Positions 1 through 5,784 of a DNA stretch of 5,784 nt are shown in pieces. The notes below the pieces were generated by a model, which saw only the letters and a program-made list of their open reading frames with translations, searched no databases and was not told the DNA's origin. Position numbers and translations under genes: made by a program. Source of the stretch: Ruminococcaceae bacterium UBA1447 (GTDB lineage Bacteria; Bacillota; Clostridia; Oscillospirales; Acutalibacteraceae); NCBI GenBank assembly GCA_002329225.1, contig DCTF01000054.1, positions 1-5,784 of the forward strand, written 5' to 3'. The first letter of the stretch is position 1, and each line of letters opens with the position of its first letter.

Positions 1-2
1 TG

Positions 3-782
3 TTATTTAATAACAGGAACAGGCAAATCTTCCGGCAAACCGAAGTATTTTACAAGCGCCTCTTTGATCGCTTCATCACTGTCAAGAACAATTTTGTGCT
101 TGCCGTTTTCGTCCCAATAGGAAAGCTTGTTTTCGTTGAGGGCGTTCTTACCGCCGTATTCGGTTAAAACTGCGATCATATAGCCCTTTGTAAAAGGGGA
201 ATCCGGATGCTTTTCGCAATAGAAAGAGGGCATAACAAAGTCAATGTCAAGCTGCGGCTCGTCGGTAAAAGAGAACAGTCTGTCCCAAACCCCGTCTATG
301 CATTGGTGAATTACCGTGCCTAAAAAGTCGTCTTTATCCACACGGTAAATCTCCCCGCCTATTTTTTGCTCTTCGGCCGTTTCCAGATTAACCGGGAAAA
401 TCGGGCTTATTATTCCAACTCCGGCATCACATAAAAACAGGCCGTCATCGCAATTCACTTTTAGCACCCTGTGACGGCGCATAGGTATCTCTTTTTCGTT
501 TTTCAAAAACCTTGCCATACAGTGGACAACATCAAAACCCAGGGCGCTCAACAGGGCGCCCAAGGCTCCGTTCAGTTCAAAGCAGTAGCCGCCGCATCCC
601 CGCAGCACAATTTTTTCATATAAGCTCTCCCTGTCCATTTTCAGGGGAATATCCGCCAAAATGTCCAGGTTTTCATAGGGTACTTTTAAAAGATGGGCCT
701 TTTGCAGGGCACACAGGGCGGCATAGTCAAGTTTTTCAATATCCTTCAGCCCTAATCTGTTCAGATAGCGGAATGCATCCAT
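3..782 (-). CDS. nat: Arylamine N-acetyltransferase (NAT family)
   Basis: Cytoplasmic enzyme of 259 residues, expected to move an acetyl group from acetyl-CoA to arylamines, arylhydrazines or similar amines by a ping-pong mechanism through an acyl-cysteine. The family's Cys-His-Asp triad is visible: C67 in RGCGGYCFELN, H104 in RRHRVLKV and D119 in FLCDAGVG, close to the usual positions near 69, 107 and 122. The N-terminal helical part carries the family's VPYENLD motif (residues 35-41). Length is normal for bacterial NATs (about 250-280), and nothing looks broken. The frame is open for 16 codons further upstream, but the ATG at 782 is preferred because AAAGGAG lies 7 bases before it, and because the upstream extension (MRVSNFFKTEKKRR) is encoded by the 3' arm of a terminator hairpin and its T-run. 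The physiological substrate cannot be read from the sequence. Family assignment is firm. Confidence 0.95.
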   Translation of the reverse strand: MDAFRYLNRLGLKDIEKLDYAALCALQKAHLLKVPYENLDILADIPLKMDRESLYEKIVLRGCGGYCFELNGALGALLSALGFDVVHCMARFLKNEKEIPMRRHRVLKVNCDDGLFLCDAGVGIISPIFPVNLETAEEQKIGGEIYRVDKDDFLGTVIHQCIDGVWDRLFSFTDEPQLDIDFVMPSFYCEKHPDSPFTKGYMIAVLTEYGGKNALNENKLSYWDENGKHKIVLDSDEAIKEALVKYFGLPEDLPVPVIK

Positions 783-789
783 TTGTATT

Positions 790-796
790 CTCCTTT
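790..796 (-). promoter_or_regulatory. Ribosome binding site of the N-acetyltransferase gene
   Basis: The minus strand reads AAAGGAG, then 7 bases, then the ATG at 782. This site decides the start: the longer in-frame alternative at 830 has no comparable site and lies inside a terminator-like hairpin. Confidence 0.85.
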
Positions 797-809
797 TCTT
801 TTCGGTTTT

Positions 810-845
810 AAAAAAGTTCGAAACCCGCACACGGTGTTTCGAACT
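810..845 (-). terminator. Rho-independent terminator after the uncharacterised gene
   Basis: On the minus strand a perfect 10-bp stem AGTTCGAAAC / GTTTCGAACT (845-836 with 824-815) is extended, after one bulged A, by CCG/CGG closing a TGTG loop, and is followed by six T (815-810). It begins 30 bases after the stop codon of the uncharacterised gene (875). It also lies only 14 bases upstream of the acetyltransferase ribosome binding site, so it would insulate that gene from its neighbour or act as a leader hairpin. On the plus strand the hairpin is followed only by a short TTTT after four bases, so termination in that direction is less convincing. Confidence 0.8.
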
Positions 846-847
846 CT

Positions 848-856
848 ATTTTAACA
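848..856 (-). promoter_or_regulatory. Candidate extended -10 promoter for the N-acetyltransferase gene
   Basis: The minus strand has TGTTAAAAT, matching the extended -10 pattern TGnTATAAT with one change. No good -35 lies 17 bases upstream (AACACC). Transcription would begin around 841, inside the first arm of the hairpin at 845-815. It is the only promoter-like element seen between the two genes, but AT-rich sequence makes chance matches common. Confidence 0.3.
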
Positions 857-874
857 TATTCAGGCAAGGAGGTG

Positions 875-1972
875 TTACCGAACATCAAGACTTTCCAAAT
901 AGCTTCTTAATTCTTCCATAAAAGATGCCTGTAATTCGGAAATGTCTTCCCTTTGCAGGCGGCCCGTTTGAATATCCTGCTCCGACGAAACGGAATTATC
1001 ACTAAGGTACGCTCTGTTAAACCTGAGCAGCTGCCCCTCACATTGTGCGGCAACGGTTTCAAGTATACGATACATATTCTTGGGCATAAAGGGGGCATTG
1101 CGCATAAACACCTTGTTTGCCTCCCCATGGCTTTCGGCGGCTTTTTCAGCACGGAGGGTTAACTCCTCCTCATCTCCCTTTTTCGGCGGAGCGGACACTC
1201 CGTTGGGGAAGAGGGCGGCGGCGCTTCCGGTCATGGTCAAAAGAGCCTCCGATATATCCTGAAACATTTTAAACTCAGCATCAAACCTTATTTTGCTGAC
1301 ATAGTTTTTATTTTCCTCTGAACGGGGTTCTTCTTCCGGCTTTTTCAGTTCAAAGCCCGACAGGTCAATTTCATACTCAAAGGTTTGGCAGTTAAAATTG
1401 TTGTCCAGGCTGACTGTAAAGGACATGGGAAAACTGTCGCAAGATGTGGAAAACCCCTGCTCCTCATCTTCCGAAATACGGTAGCGAAGCGAAATATAAA
1501 GCTTAGCCAAACCGGAAACGCTTATGTTCGCACTTTCCAGGGTAGCGGATAAGATATTGTTTACTTTAACACCGCAGACGGAAACATCCCCCGGCAGTTC
1601 TTGCAGTTCCGGCAAAAGAGTAGTAGTTGAAAGGTAGCTGAACAAAATATCATCGAGTTCTTCAAAGTGAATCTGTCTTTCTTCCGGAAGAGTAATTTCG
1701 ACAACAACGGGCTTGGCATCCACACTTTCGCAAATGGAGTTCAGCAGGGCATCCCTTTCTTCGGGATGTTCCTGCCCTTCCTCCAGGCGAAAATCATAGA
1801 TTTGCTTCTCGCTGCCGTTTTCGGCATACAAATCCGCCGTGAAGAATTCTCCTTTGAAAAAGATTTTCTTTTTCAACTGAACGTCGAATCCTTCTTTTCG
1901 CAACTCATCCATTTGCTGCAACACTGTTGCAACATAATAGCTTTTATTAAGATAGCTGTCACTAAGCTTCAA
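875..1972 (-). CDS. Uncharacterised protein with a possible degenerate endonuclease-like N-terminal fold
   Basis: A 365-residue protein that I cannot assign to a named family. The start chosen is TTG at 1972, 8 bases after GAGGAG; the TTG two codons earlier (1978) is only 2 bases from that site. Residue positions here count from the 1978 TTG. No signal peptide or membrane segment is visible, so it is probably cytoplasmic. Residues 15-66 (two helices, GFDVQ, then TADLYAENG and QIYDFRL) have the alternating strand pattern of PD-(D/E)xK-like nuclease folds, with D49 and D62-F-R64 where an active enzyme would have D and E-x-K. Residues 88-117 (KPVVVEITLP to LDDILFSYL) form a strand and a helix. 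Residues 130-210 look beta-rich and contain SDSFP-like CDSFPMSFTVSLD. An acidic linker follows (212-225), then a helical tail (232-365) with PFMPKNMYRILETVA. Composition resembles its neighbours. It lies between comM and nat and probably forms its own transcript. The domain reading is inference from pattern; function is unknown. Confidence 0.85.
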   Translation of the reverse strand: MKLSDSYLNKSYYVATVLQQMDELRKEGFDVQLKKKIFFKGEFFTADLYAENGSEKQIYDFRLEEGQEHPEERDALLNSICESVDAKPVVVEITLPEERQIHFEELDDILFSYLSTTTLLPELQELPGDVSVCGVKVNNILSATLESANISVSGLAKLYISLRYRISEDEEQGFSTSCDSFPMSFTVSLDNNFNCQTFEYEIDLSGFELKKPEEEPRSEENKNYVSKIRFDAEFKMFQDISEALLTMTGSAAALFPNGVSAPPKKGDEEELTLRAEKAAESHGEANKVFMRNAPFMPKNMYRILETVAAQCEGQLLRFNRAYLSDNSVSSEQDIQTGRLQREDISELQASFMEELRSYLESLDVR

Positions 1973-1980
1973 AAACAAAA

Positions 1981-1986
1981 CTCCTC
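1981..1986 (-). promoter_or_regulatory. Ribosome binding site deciding the TTG start of the uncharacterised gene
   Basis: GAGGAG on the minus strand is followed by TTTTGTTTTTGAAG. The first TTG is 2 bases away, too close for normal initiation; the second, at 1972, is 8 bases away and in the same frame. No ATG or GTG is available at a suitable distance. Confidence 0.75.
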
Positions 1987-2040
1987 AAGTGTAAACTGAA
2001 ATATTCGCCAAAACTCCAGTATAAATACAAAACCTGAGGA
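1981..2040 (-). promoter_or_regulatory. Possible structured leader pairing with the ribosome binding site
   Basis: In the minus-strand transcript TCCTCAGGT (2040-2032) can pair with ACTTGAGGA (1990-1982) over 9 bp with one G-U pair; this covers most of the GAGGAG ribosome binding site. Nested inside, ACTGGAG (2020-2014) can pair with TTTCAGT (2001-1995) over 7 bp with two G-U pairs, leaving a 12-base loop. The pairing is seen directly; a regulatory role is inference. If transcription starts at about 2035 the outer 5' arm would be partly lost, so the idea depends on where the transcript begins. Confidence 0.3.
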
Positions 2041-2042
2041 TA

Positions 2043-2051
2043 ATTGTATCA
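2043..2051 (-). promoter_or_regulatory. Candidate extended -10 promoter for the uncharacterised gene
   Basis: The minus strand reads TGATACAAT, an extended -10 with one change from TGnTATAAT; the region 17 bases upstream (TGCAGA) is a poor -35. A second candidate further upstream on the same strand is TTGTAT, 16 bases, TATAAA (about 2127-2100), and a third -10-like TATACT lies at about 2018-2023. The 193-base gap clearly has promoter-like sequence, but I cannot pick one with assurance. Confidence 0.3.
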
Positions 2052-2165
2052 TTAACGCACCCGCTTCTGCATAAAGAACCTTGCTGTATTTTACAAAAGG
2101 TTTATATAGATTATTATGTAATATACAACTTATATACGGCAATGCGCTTTAAATGCAGATTCCTG

Positions 2166-3695
2166 TCAGTTTTGCCAAAACTTCCTGTCCAGACTGCGGA
2201 ATTGAATTGCCTGAGCTATGTGGGGGACTTCAATTTTATCGCTCCCCTCCAAATCCGCCACCGTGCGGGAAACCCGCAGTATTTTATCGTAGGCTCTTGC
2301 GGAAAGGCCCAAGCGGTCAAAGGCCTGTTCAAGCATAGTCATGGCCTTCGGTACGGGCCGGCAAAACTCCTTTGTCATAGCGGCATCCATACGGGCATTG
2401 CTCGCAGTTCCGGTACCCGCAAAGCGTTGCTGCTGAATTTTTCTTGCCCTGTTGACCCGCTCACGAATACTTGCCGAGCTCTCGCTTTTTTCATCCCCCG
2501 CCAGTTTTTCAAAATCCACGGGCGGCACTTCCACATGTATGTCCAACCTGTCCAACAGGGGGCCGGACACCTTGGCAAGGTACCGAGCCGCCGCCCCTTT
2601 CTGGCAAGTGCAGGCTTTTGTCGGATGGCCGAAAAATCCGCAGGGGCAGGGGTTCATTGCACAAACCAACATAATTGAACATGGATAAGAAAGGGTACCC
2701 GCCACTCTGGAAATTGTAATAACCCCGTCTTCCACCGGCTGACGCATAACCTCCATAGCCCTGCGGGAAAACTCGGGCAGTTCATCCAAAAAAAGCACTC
2801 CGTTATGGGCGAGGGAAATCTCCCCCGGTCGGGGAATTGTGCCTCCGCCTGAAAGCCCTGCGGGCGAAACGGTGTGGCGAGGCGAGCGGAAAGGTCTTGC
2901 TTTTATTAAAGATACCCCTTCCGGCAGGGCTCCGGCTATGGAATAAATCTTTGTCGTTTCCAAACTCTCCTCAAAGGTCATGTCCGGCAAAATGGAGGGC
3001 AGCCTTTTTGCCAACATACTTTTACCGGAACCGGGAGGGCCTATCATCATTACGTTATGTCCCCCCGCCGCCGCAACCTCCAGCGCCCTGCGCGCCTCAA
3101 ATTGACCCCTGACATCACTGAAATCGGGGATATGCGGGGGTAACGAGTATTCGCTGTAATCTTTCGGGGTTACGGGTTCAATCCTTGCAATACCCCGCAG
3201 ATGGTCCATAAGCTCGGCTACATCCTTTACCGGGTAAACGGTTATATCTTTTACGACGGAGCTTTCCGCAGCATTTTGCTCCGGCACAAAAACTTCTTTT
3301 AAACCCGCTTCCCGGGCTTTTATTACCATGGGCAGGGCGCCGTTTACCCGGCGCAGTTCTCCGTTTAGAGAAAGTTCTCCGATAAATGCCGCCCGACTTA
3401 AATCACAGTGCAGTTGACGGCTGGCTATAAGCACACAGATAAGGATAGGCAGGTCATAAAAAGGCCCTTCCTTCCGCTTGTCCGCCGGAGCAAGGTTTAC
3501 GGTAATTCGGCTTACCGGATAGGTAAAGCCTCCGTTTTTCATAACGGAATGAACCCGGTTTCGCGCCTCATTGACCGAAGCGTCCGGCAGACCCACCACA
3601 TCAAAACGGGGCAGGCCTTGACTTAAATCCGCCTCCACCTCCACCATATAGGATTCCATTCCGTAAAGGCCCATACTGTTGACTTTTGCGAACAT
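2166..3695 (-). CDS. comM: ComM/YifB-family magnesium chelatase-like AAA+ ATPase
   Basis: A 509-residue cytoplasmic AAA+ ATPase, the usual length for this family. The Haemophilus/Vibrio/Acinetobacter ComM members drive branch migration during integration of incoming DNA in natural transformation; in many bacteria the homologue YifB has no proven role. The order is an N-terminal S5/Lon-like ChlI domain (about 1-150, with GLPRFDVVGLPD at 27-38), the AAA+ core with Walker A GPPGSGKS (219-226), Walker B GVLFLDELPE (299-308), sensor/arginine segment LLDRLDIH (380-387), and the C-terminal helical domain ending with YDKILRVSRTVADL. A cysteine cluster NPCPCG...CTC (C350, C352, C362, C364, with C345 just before) is typical of the family. 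The ATG at 3695 is chosen because MFAKVNS matches the family's usual beginning and AAGGAG lies 10 bases upstream; the ATG three codons earlier is 1 base from that site, and the one at 3734 directly abuts a G-run. Its common neighbour dprA is not in view. All motifs are intact. Confidence 0.96.
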   Translation of the reverse strand: MFAKVNSMGLYGMESYMVEVEADLSQGLPRFDVVGLPDASVNEARNRVHSVMKNGGFTYPVSRITVNLAPADKRKEGPFYDLPILICVLIASRQLHCDLSRAAFIGELSLNGELRRVNGALPMVIKAREAGLKEVFVPEQNAAESSVVKDITVYPVKDVAELMDHLRGIARIEPVTPKDYSEYSLPPHIPDFSDVRGQFEARRALEVAAAGGHNVMMIGPPGSGKSMLAKRLPSILPDMTFEESLETTKIYSIAGALPEGVSLIKARPFRSPRHTVSPAGLSGGGTIPRPGEISLAHNGVLFLDELPEFSRRAMEVMRQPVEDGVITISRVAGTLSYPCSIMLVCAMNPCPCGFFGHPTKACTCQKGAAARYLAKVSGPLLDRLDIHVEVPPVDFEKLAGDEKSESSASIRERVNRARKIQQQRFAGTGTASNARMDAAMTKEFCRPVPKAMTMLEQAFDRLGLSARAYDKILRVSRTVADLEGSDKIEVPHIAQAIQFRSLDRKFWQN

Positions 3696-3705
3696 AGCCT
3701 GCATT

Positions 3706-3711
3706 CTCCTT
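3706..3711 (-). promoter_or_regulatory. Ribosome binding site of comM
   Basis: AAGGAG on the minus strand, 10 bases before the ATG at 3695. An earlier in-frame ATG begins 1 base after the site and cannot use it well, so the site fixes the shorter start. Confidence 0.75.
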
Positions 3712-3717
3712 GTCTCG

Positions 3718-3737
3718 AAAAGGGATTTTTTCATCCC
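3718..3737 (-). other. Small hairpin in the comM leader
   Basis: The minus strand has GGGAT, six bases (GAAAAA), ATCCC, then TTTT, lying just after the expected transcription start. The 5-bp stem is weak; it may be a 5' stabilising hairpin, a poor attenuator, or chance. Confidence 0.3.
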
Positions 3738-3744
3738 CCGAAAG

Positions 3745-3750
3745 ATTATA
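3745..3750 (-). promoter_or_regulatory. Candidate -10 box for comM
   Basis: A perfect TATAAT on the minus strand, placing transcription start near 3738 and giving a leader of about 43 bases before the ATG at 3695. The -35 region is weak (TTTAGG at 17 bases). It lies in an AT-rich divergent spacer, so confidence is moderate. Confidence 0.45.
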
Positions 3751-3838
3751 ATTTTTTGTCTTTCAAGCCTAAAATATTATCTGCGGAAAACATTACCACA
3801 AAACTGCACAAAAATAAACATAAAAATAGGTGTAAATC

Positions 3839-3868
3839 TTTGCATTGTCACTTTCTATCGGTTATAAT
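3839..3868 (+). promoter_or_regulatory. Probable sigma-A-type promoter of the ABC exporter
   Basis: A perfect TATAAT (3863-3868) is preceded at 18 bases by TTTGCA (3839-3844, four of six matches to TTGACA), or at 17 bases by TTGCAT. Transcription would start near 3875, giving a leader of about 25 bases with room only for a ribosome binding site. This is the best promoter in the window. It is divergent from the comM promoter, with about 90 bases between the two -10 boxes. Confidence 0.6.
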
Positions 3869-3887
3869 TGTTTCCGAGTAATTAATA

Positions 3888-3893
3888 GAGGGG
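3888..3893 (+). promoter_or_regulatory. Ribosome binding site of the ABC exporter
   Basis: GAGGGG, within a longer AGAGGGGG run, ends 6 bases before the ATG at 3900 and supports that start. Confidence 0.75.
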
Positions 3894-3899
3894 GCCGGC

Positions 3900-5660
3900 A
3901 TGGAGCAGGGGTTAAAACATAAAAATCGGGAACTGCTGGCTATGTTTTTCCCCTATCTGTTCAGGTATAAAGGTCTTTTGGCCTTTGATTTGTTTTGTGC
4001 CTCACTAACAACCGTTTGCGAGTTGGTTTTGCCTCTGATTGTGCGTTATATTACGAACACGGGCATAAACGATGCCGCCTCCCTGACAATAAAAAGAATT
4101 TCCGCCCTGACGGGGCTGTATCTGGTTTTGCGTATTATCGATGCCGCCGCCGCTTACTGGATGGCCTCCGGCGGCCATATCATGGGAGCAAAGATTGAAA
4201 CCGAGATGCGCAACGATCTGTTCTCCCACCTGCAGACCCTGTCCTATTCCTACTACGACAACACAAAAATCGGTCAGCTGATGTCCCGGGTGACCACCGA
4301 TTTATTCGATATCTCAGAATTTGCTCACCACTTCCCCGAAGAAGTTTTTATCACCGCAATCAAAAGCACGGTGAGTTTTTCCATTTTTGCTTCCATGAAC
4401 ATTTGGTTGGCGCTTTTCGTCTTCACCGCTTTGCCGCTTATGTTTTTGATTACCCGGCACACCAGAAGAAAAATGAAAGAGGCTTTTAAGCAGGCTCGCC
4501 ACCAATTGGGGGAAATTAATGCCAAAACCGAGGACAGTCTGCTCGGAATAAGGGTTGTCAAGTCATTCGCCAACGAAGATGTGGAAAAAGAAAAGTTTGC
4601 GCAGGGTACAAAAAAGTTTTTGACCATAAAGCGCAACAGCTATAAACATATGGCCGGCTTTCATACCACAATGCGCCTTTTTGACGGCGGAATGTATATT
4701 CTGATTGTGGCCGTGGGTGCGGTCTTTATGTCAAGGGGACTCACCACCCCCGGGGATTTTACCGCCAGCCTGCTTTTAGTTACCACCCTTTTGGGTTCCA
4801 TTCGCCGCGTGGCGGAATTCAGCGAACAGTTTTACCAGGGTACTACCGCCCTTGACCGTTTTGCCGAGGTTATGGACACCATACCGGATATAATGGACAG
4901 CGAAAACGCCCAACCTCTTGAAAGCGCCCGAGGAGAGATTGAGTTTAAAAACGTCAGTTTCACCTACCCCGACACAACGGACCCGGTGCTGGAAAATCTT
5001 AACCTGCACATTCCTCCCGGCGGCAACGTGGCCGTTGTAGGTCCCTCGGGGGCGGGTAAGACAACCCTCTGTAATTTAATCCCCCGCTTTTATGAGGTTA
5101 CCGACGGAGAAATCCTTTTAGACGGTAAAAACATCAAAGACATAACTTTAAAATCCTTACGTTCACATATCGGCGTAGTTCAGCAGGACGTATATCTGTT
5201 TTCGGGCACTGTTTATGACAACATAATTTACGGCAGACAAAACGCAACCCGGGAACAGGTGGAAGAAGCGGCTGTTAAGGCTGATGCCCACGATTTTATA
5301 TCCCAGCTCCCCAACGGGTATGATACCTATATAGGTGAACGGGGAGTAAAGCTTTCCGGAGGACAGAAACAGCGCATATCCATAGCCCGGGTATTCTTGA
5401 AAGACCCGCCTATTTTAATCCTTGACGAGGCAACCTCCTCTTTGGACAACGAAAGCGAGCGGATAGTTCAAAAATCACTGGAACGGCTGGCAAAGGGCAG
5501 AACCACCCTCACGATAGCCCACCGGCTTACAACCATCCGCAACGCCGGTGAGATTCTGGTTCTTACCGAGCAGGGTATTGCCGAACAGGGCAACCACCGG
5601 GAATTGGTGGAAAAGAACGGCCTTTATAAAGAACTTTACGATATGTACAGCTTGGACTGA
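3900..5660 (+). CDS. ABC exporter half-transporter (fused membrane and ATPase domains), MsbA/BmrA-like
   Basis: A 586-residue inner-membrane exporter subunit expected to work as a dimer, using ATP to move a lipid, drug or peptide outward; the substrate cannot be told from the sequence. The N-terminal membrane domain (about 20-305) has six hydrophobic segments, near residues 24-46, 67-89, 147-166, 168-186, 260-278 and 284-303. The coupling-region motif NTKIGQLMSRVTTD (121-134) is typical of type IV exporters. The ATPase domain has A-loop Y356, Walker A GPSGAGKTT (381-389), Q-loop VVQQD (426-430), signature LSGGQ (485-489), Walker B ILILDEA (505-511) with catalytic E510, D-loop SSLD (513-516) and switch H541. 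All catalytic residues are present, so both sites of a homodimer would be active. Length matches the family. It has its own promoter and no second half-transporter beside it within view, which favours a homodimer, although a partner could lie elsewhere. The mutarotase gene follows after 42 bases with no terminator between them. Confidence 0.95.
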   Translation: MEQGLKHKNRELLAMFFPYLFRYKGLLAFDLFCASLTTVCELVLPLIVRYITNTGINDAASLTIKRISALTGLYLVLRIIDAAAAYWMASGGHIMGAKIETEMRNDLFSHLQTLSYSYYDNTKIGQLMSRVTTDLFDISEFAHHFPEEVFITAIKSTVSFSIFASMNIWLALFVFTALPLMFLITRHTRRKMKEAFKQARHQLGEINAKTEDSLLGIRVVKSFANEDVEKEKFAQGTKKFLTIKRNSYKHMAGFHTTMRLFDGGMYILIVAVGAVFMSRGLTTPGDFTASLLLVTTLLGSIRRVAEFSEQFYQGTTALDRFAEVMDTIPDIMDSENAQPLESARGEIEFKNVSFTYPDTTDPVLENLNLHIPPGGNVAVVGPSGAGKTTLCNLIPRFYEVTDGEILLDGKNIKDITLKSLRSHIGVVQQDVYLFSGTVYDNIIYGRQNATREQVEEAAVKADAHDFISQLPNGYDTYIGERGVKLSGGQKQRISIARVFLKDPPILILDEATSSLDNESERIVQKSLERLAKGRTTLTIAHRLTTIRNAGEILVLTEQGIAEQGNHRELVEKNGLYKELYDMYSLD

Positions 5661-5688
5661 TTGCGGCAAAATCTGAAAATTCTGCTTG

Positions 5689-5694
5689 AAAGGG
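5689..5694 (+). promoter_or_regulatory. Ribosome binding site of the mutarotase gene
   Basis: AAAGGG lies 8 bases before the ATG at 5703, in the 42-base gap after the exporter stop. No promoter or terminator is apparent in this gap, consistent with transcription from the exporter. Confidence 0.6.
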
Positions 5695-5702
5695 TTGTTT
5701 TT

Positions 5703-5784
5703 ATGCTTAAAAACATTTCTCCCATCCTCTCACCCGAACTGCTTAAAACCCTTATGGAAATGGGGCACGGGGATGAACTCGTTT
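5703..5784 (+). CDS. fucU: RbsD/FucU-family sugar mutarotase, N-terminal part cut by the window end
   Basis: Only 27 codons are inside the window, with no stop. The peptide begins [17 protein letters not shown] and continues with [10 protein letters not shown]. This closely follows the start of L-fucose mutarotase FucU as I remember it (MLKxISPxxSPELLKxLAEMGHGDE), including the conserved histidine at residue 22 of the MGHGD motif. The family interconverts the alpha and beta anomers of L-fucose (FucU) or the pyranose and furanose forms of ribose (RbsD) in the cytoplasm. The SPELLK and EMGHGDE pattern favours FucU over RbsD, but the discriminating C-terminal residues are outside the window. It follows the exporter by 42 bases and may share its transcript; sugar-use genes may continue to the right. 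Confidence 0.85.
   Translation, partial: MLKNISPILSPELLKTLMEMGHGDELV

Noticed and set aside
512..811. A 99-codon plus-strand open frame
   Set aside because: Antisense to the intact N-acetyltransferase; the product has no recognisable domain.
866..874. AAGGAGGTG on the plus strand, resembling a strong ribosome binding site
   Set aside because: No plausible plus-strand gene starts just after it; it lies in the spacer after the uncharacterised gene, and is most likely coincidental.
1667..1999. A 110-codon plus-strand open frame
   Set aside because: Antisense to the uncharacterised gene, with a low-complexity phenylalanine-rich product and no convincing start signal.
2078..2108. Possible terminator after comM (CCTT...AAGG with TGT/ACA inside)
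   Set aside because: The stem is short, interrupted by an internal mismatch and has no clean T-run, so comM termination is left unassigned.
2121..2137. Direct repeat ATATAC, 5 bases, ATATAC (period 11) in the spacer between comM and the unknown gene
   Set aside because: The period of one helical turn could suit a regulator, but two 6-base copies in very AT-rich sequence are expected by chance.
2142..2678. A 178-codon plus-strand open frame
   Set aside because: It lies opposite the 3' half of comM, whose motifs are unmistakable; its predicted protein has no recognisable domain and no good ribosome binding site was seen, so it is an antisense shadow.
3696..3734. Longer N-terminus for comM starting at the ATG at 3734 (MKKSLFETRR...)
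   Set aside because: The G-run touches that ATG with no spacing, the candidate promoter would start transcription only about 4 bases before it, and family members begin at the equivalent of MFAKVNS, which has its own AAGGAG site.

Overview
The window comes from a bacterium with Bacillota (probably Clostridia-like) character. Genes are preceded by strong purine-rich ribosome binding sites (AAGGAG, GAGGAG), one gene appears to start at TTG, promoters are AT-rich with near-consensus -10 boxes, and base composition is mixed. The lineage is an inference from style and gene content; there is no rRNA or other marker here.

Layout. The left two thirds is read on the minus strand. Going leftward from about 3700, the genes are a ComM/YifB-type AAA+ ATPase (3695 to 2166), an uncharacterised 365-residue protein (1972 to 875), and an arylamine N-acetyltransferase (782 to 3). 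A hairpin plus T-run at 845-810 ends the uncharacterised gene and sits immediately in front of the acetyltransferase. The right third is read on the plus strand, from a divergent AT-rich promoter region at 3696-3899. It holds a complete ABC exporter half-transporter (3900-5660) and, 42 bases later, the first 27 codons of a RbsD/FucU-family sugar mutarotase (from 5703) cut by the window edge.

How the genes relate. No single pathway is evident. ComM/YifB, the acetyltransferase, the exporter and the mutarotase are ordinary chromosomal housekeeping or accessory functions. The exporter and mutarotase could share a transcript. The three minus-strand genes appear to be separate units, because the gap between comM and the unknown gene is 193 bases with promoter-like sequence, and a terminator lies after the unknown gene.

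The most interesting item is the uncharacterised protein. Its first 70 residues read like a decayed restriction-endonuclease (PD-(D/E)xK-like) fold, followed by a beta-rich segment and a helical tail. Its leader can fold so that the ribosome binding site is paired, ahead of a TTG start. No mobile element, CRISPR array, tRNA or rRNA was seen, and no complete new system can be demonstrated from this window alone.
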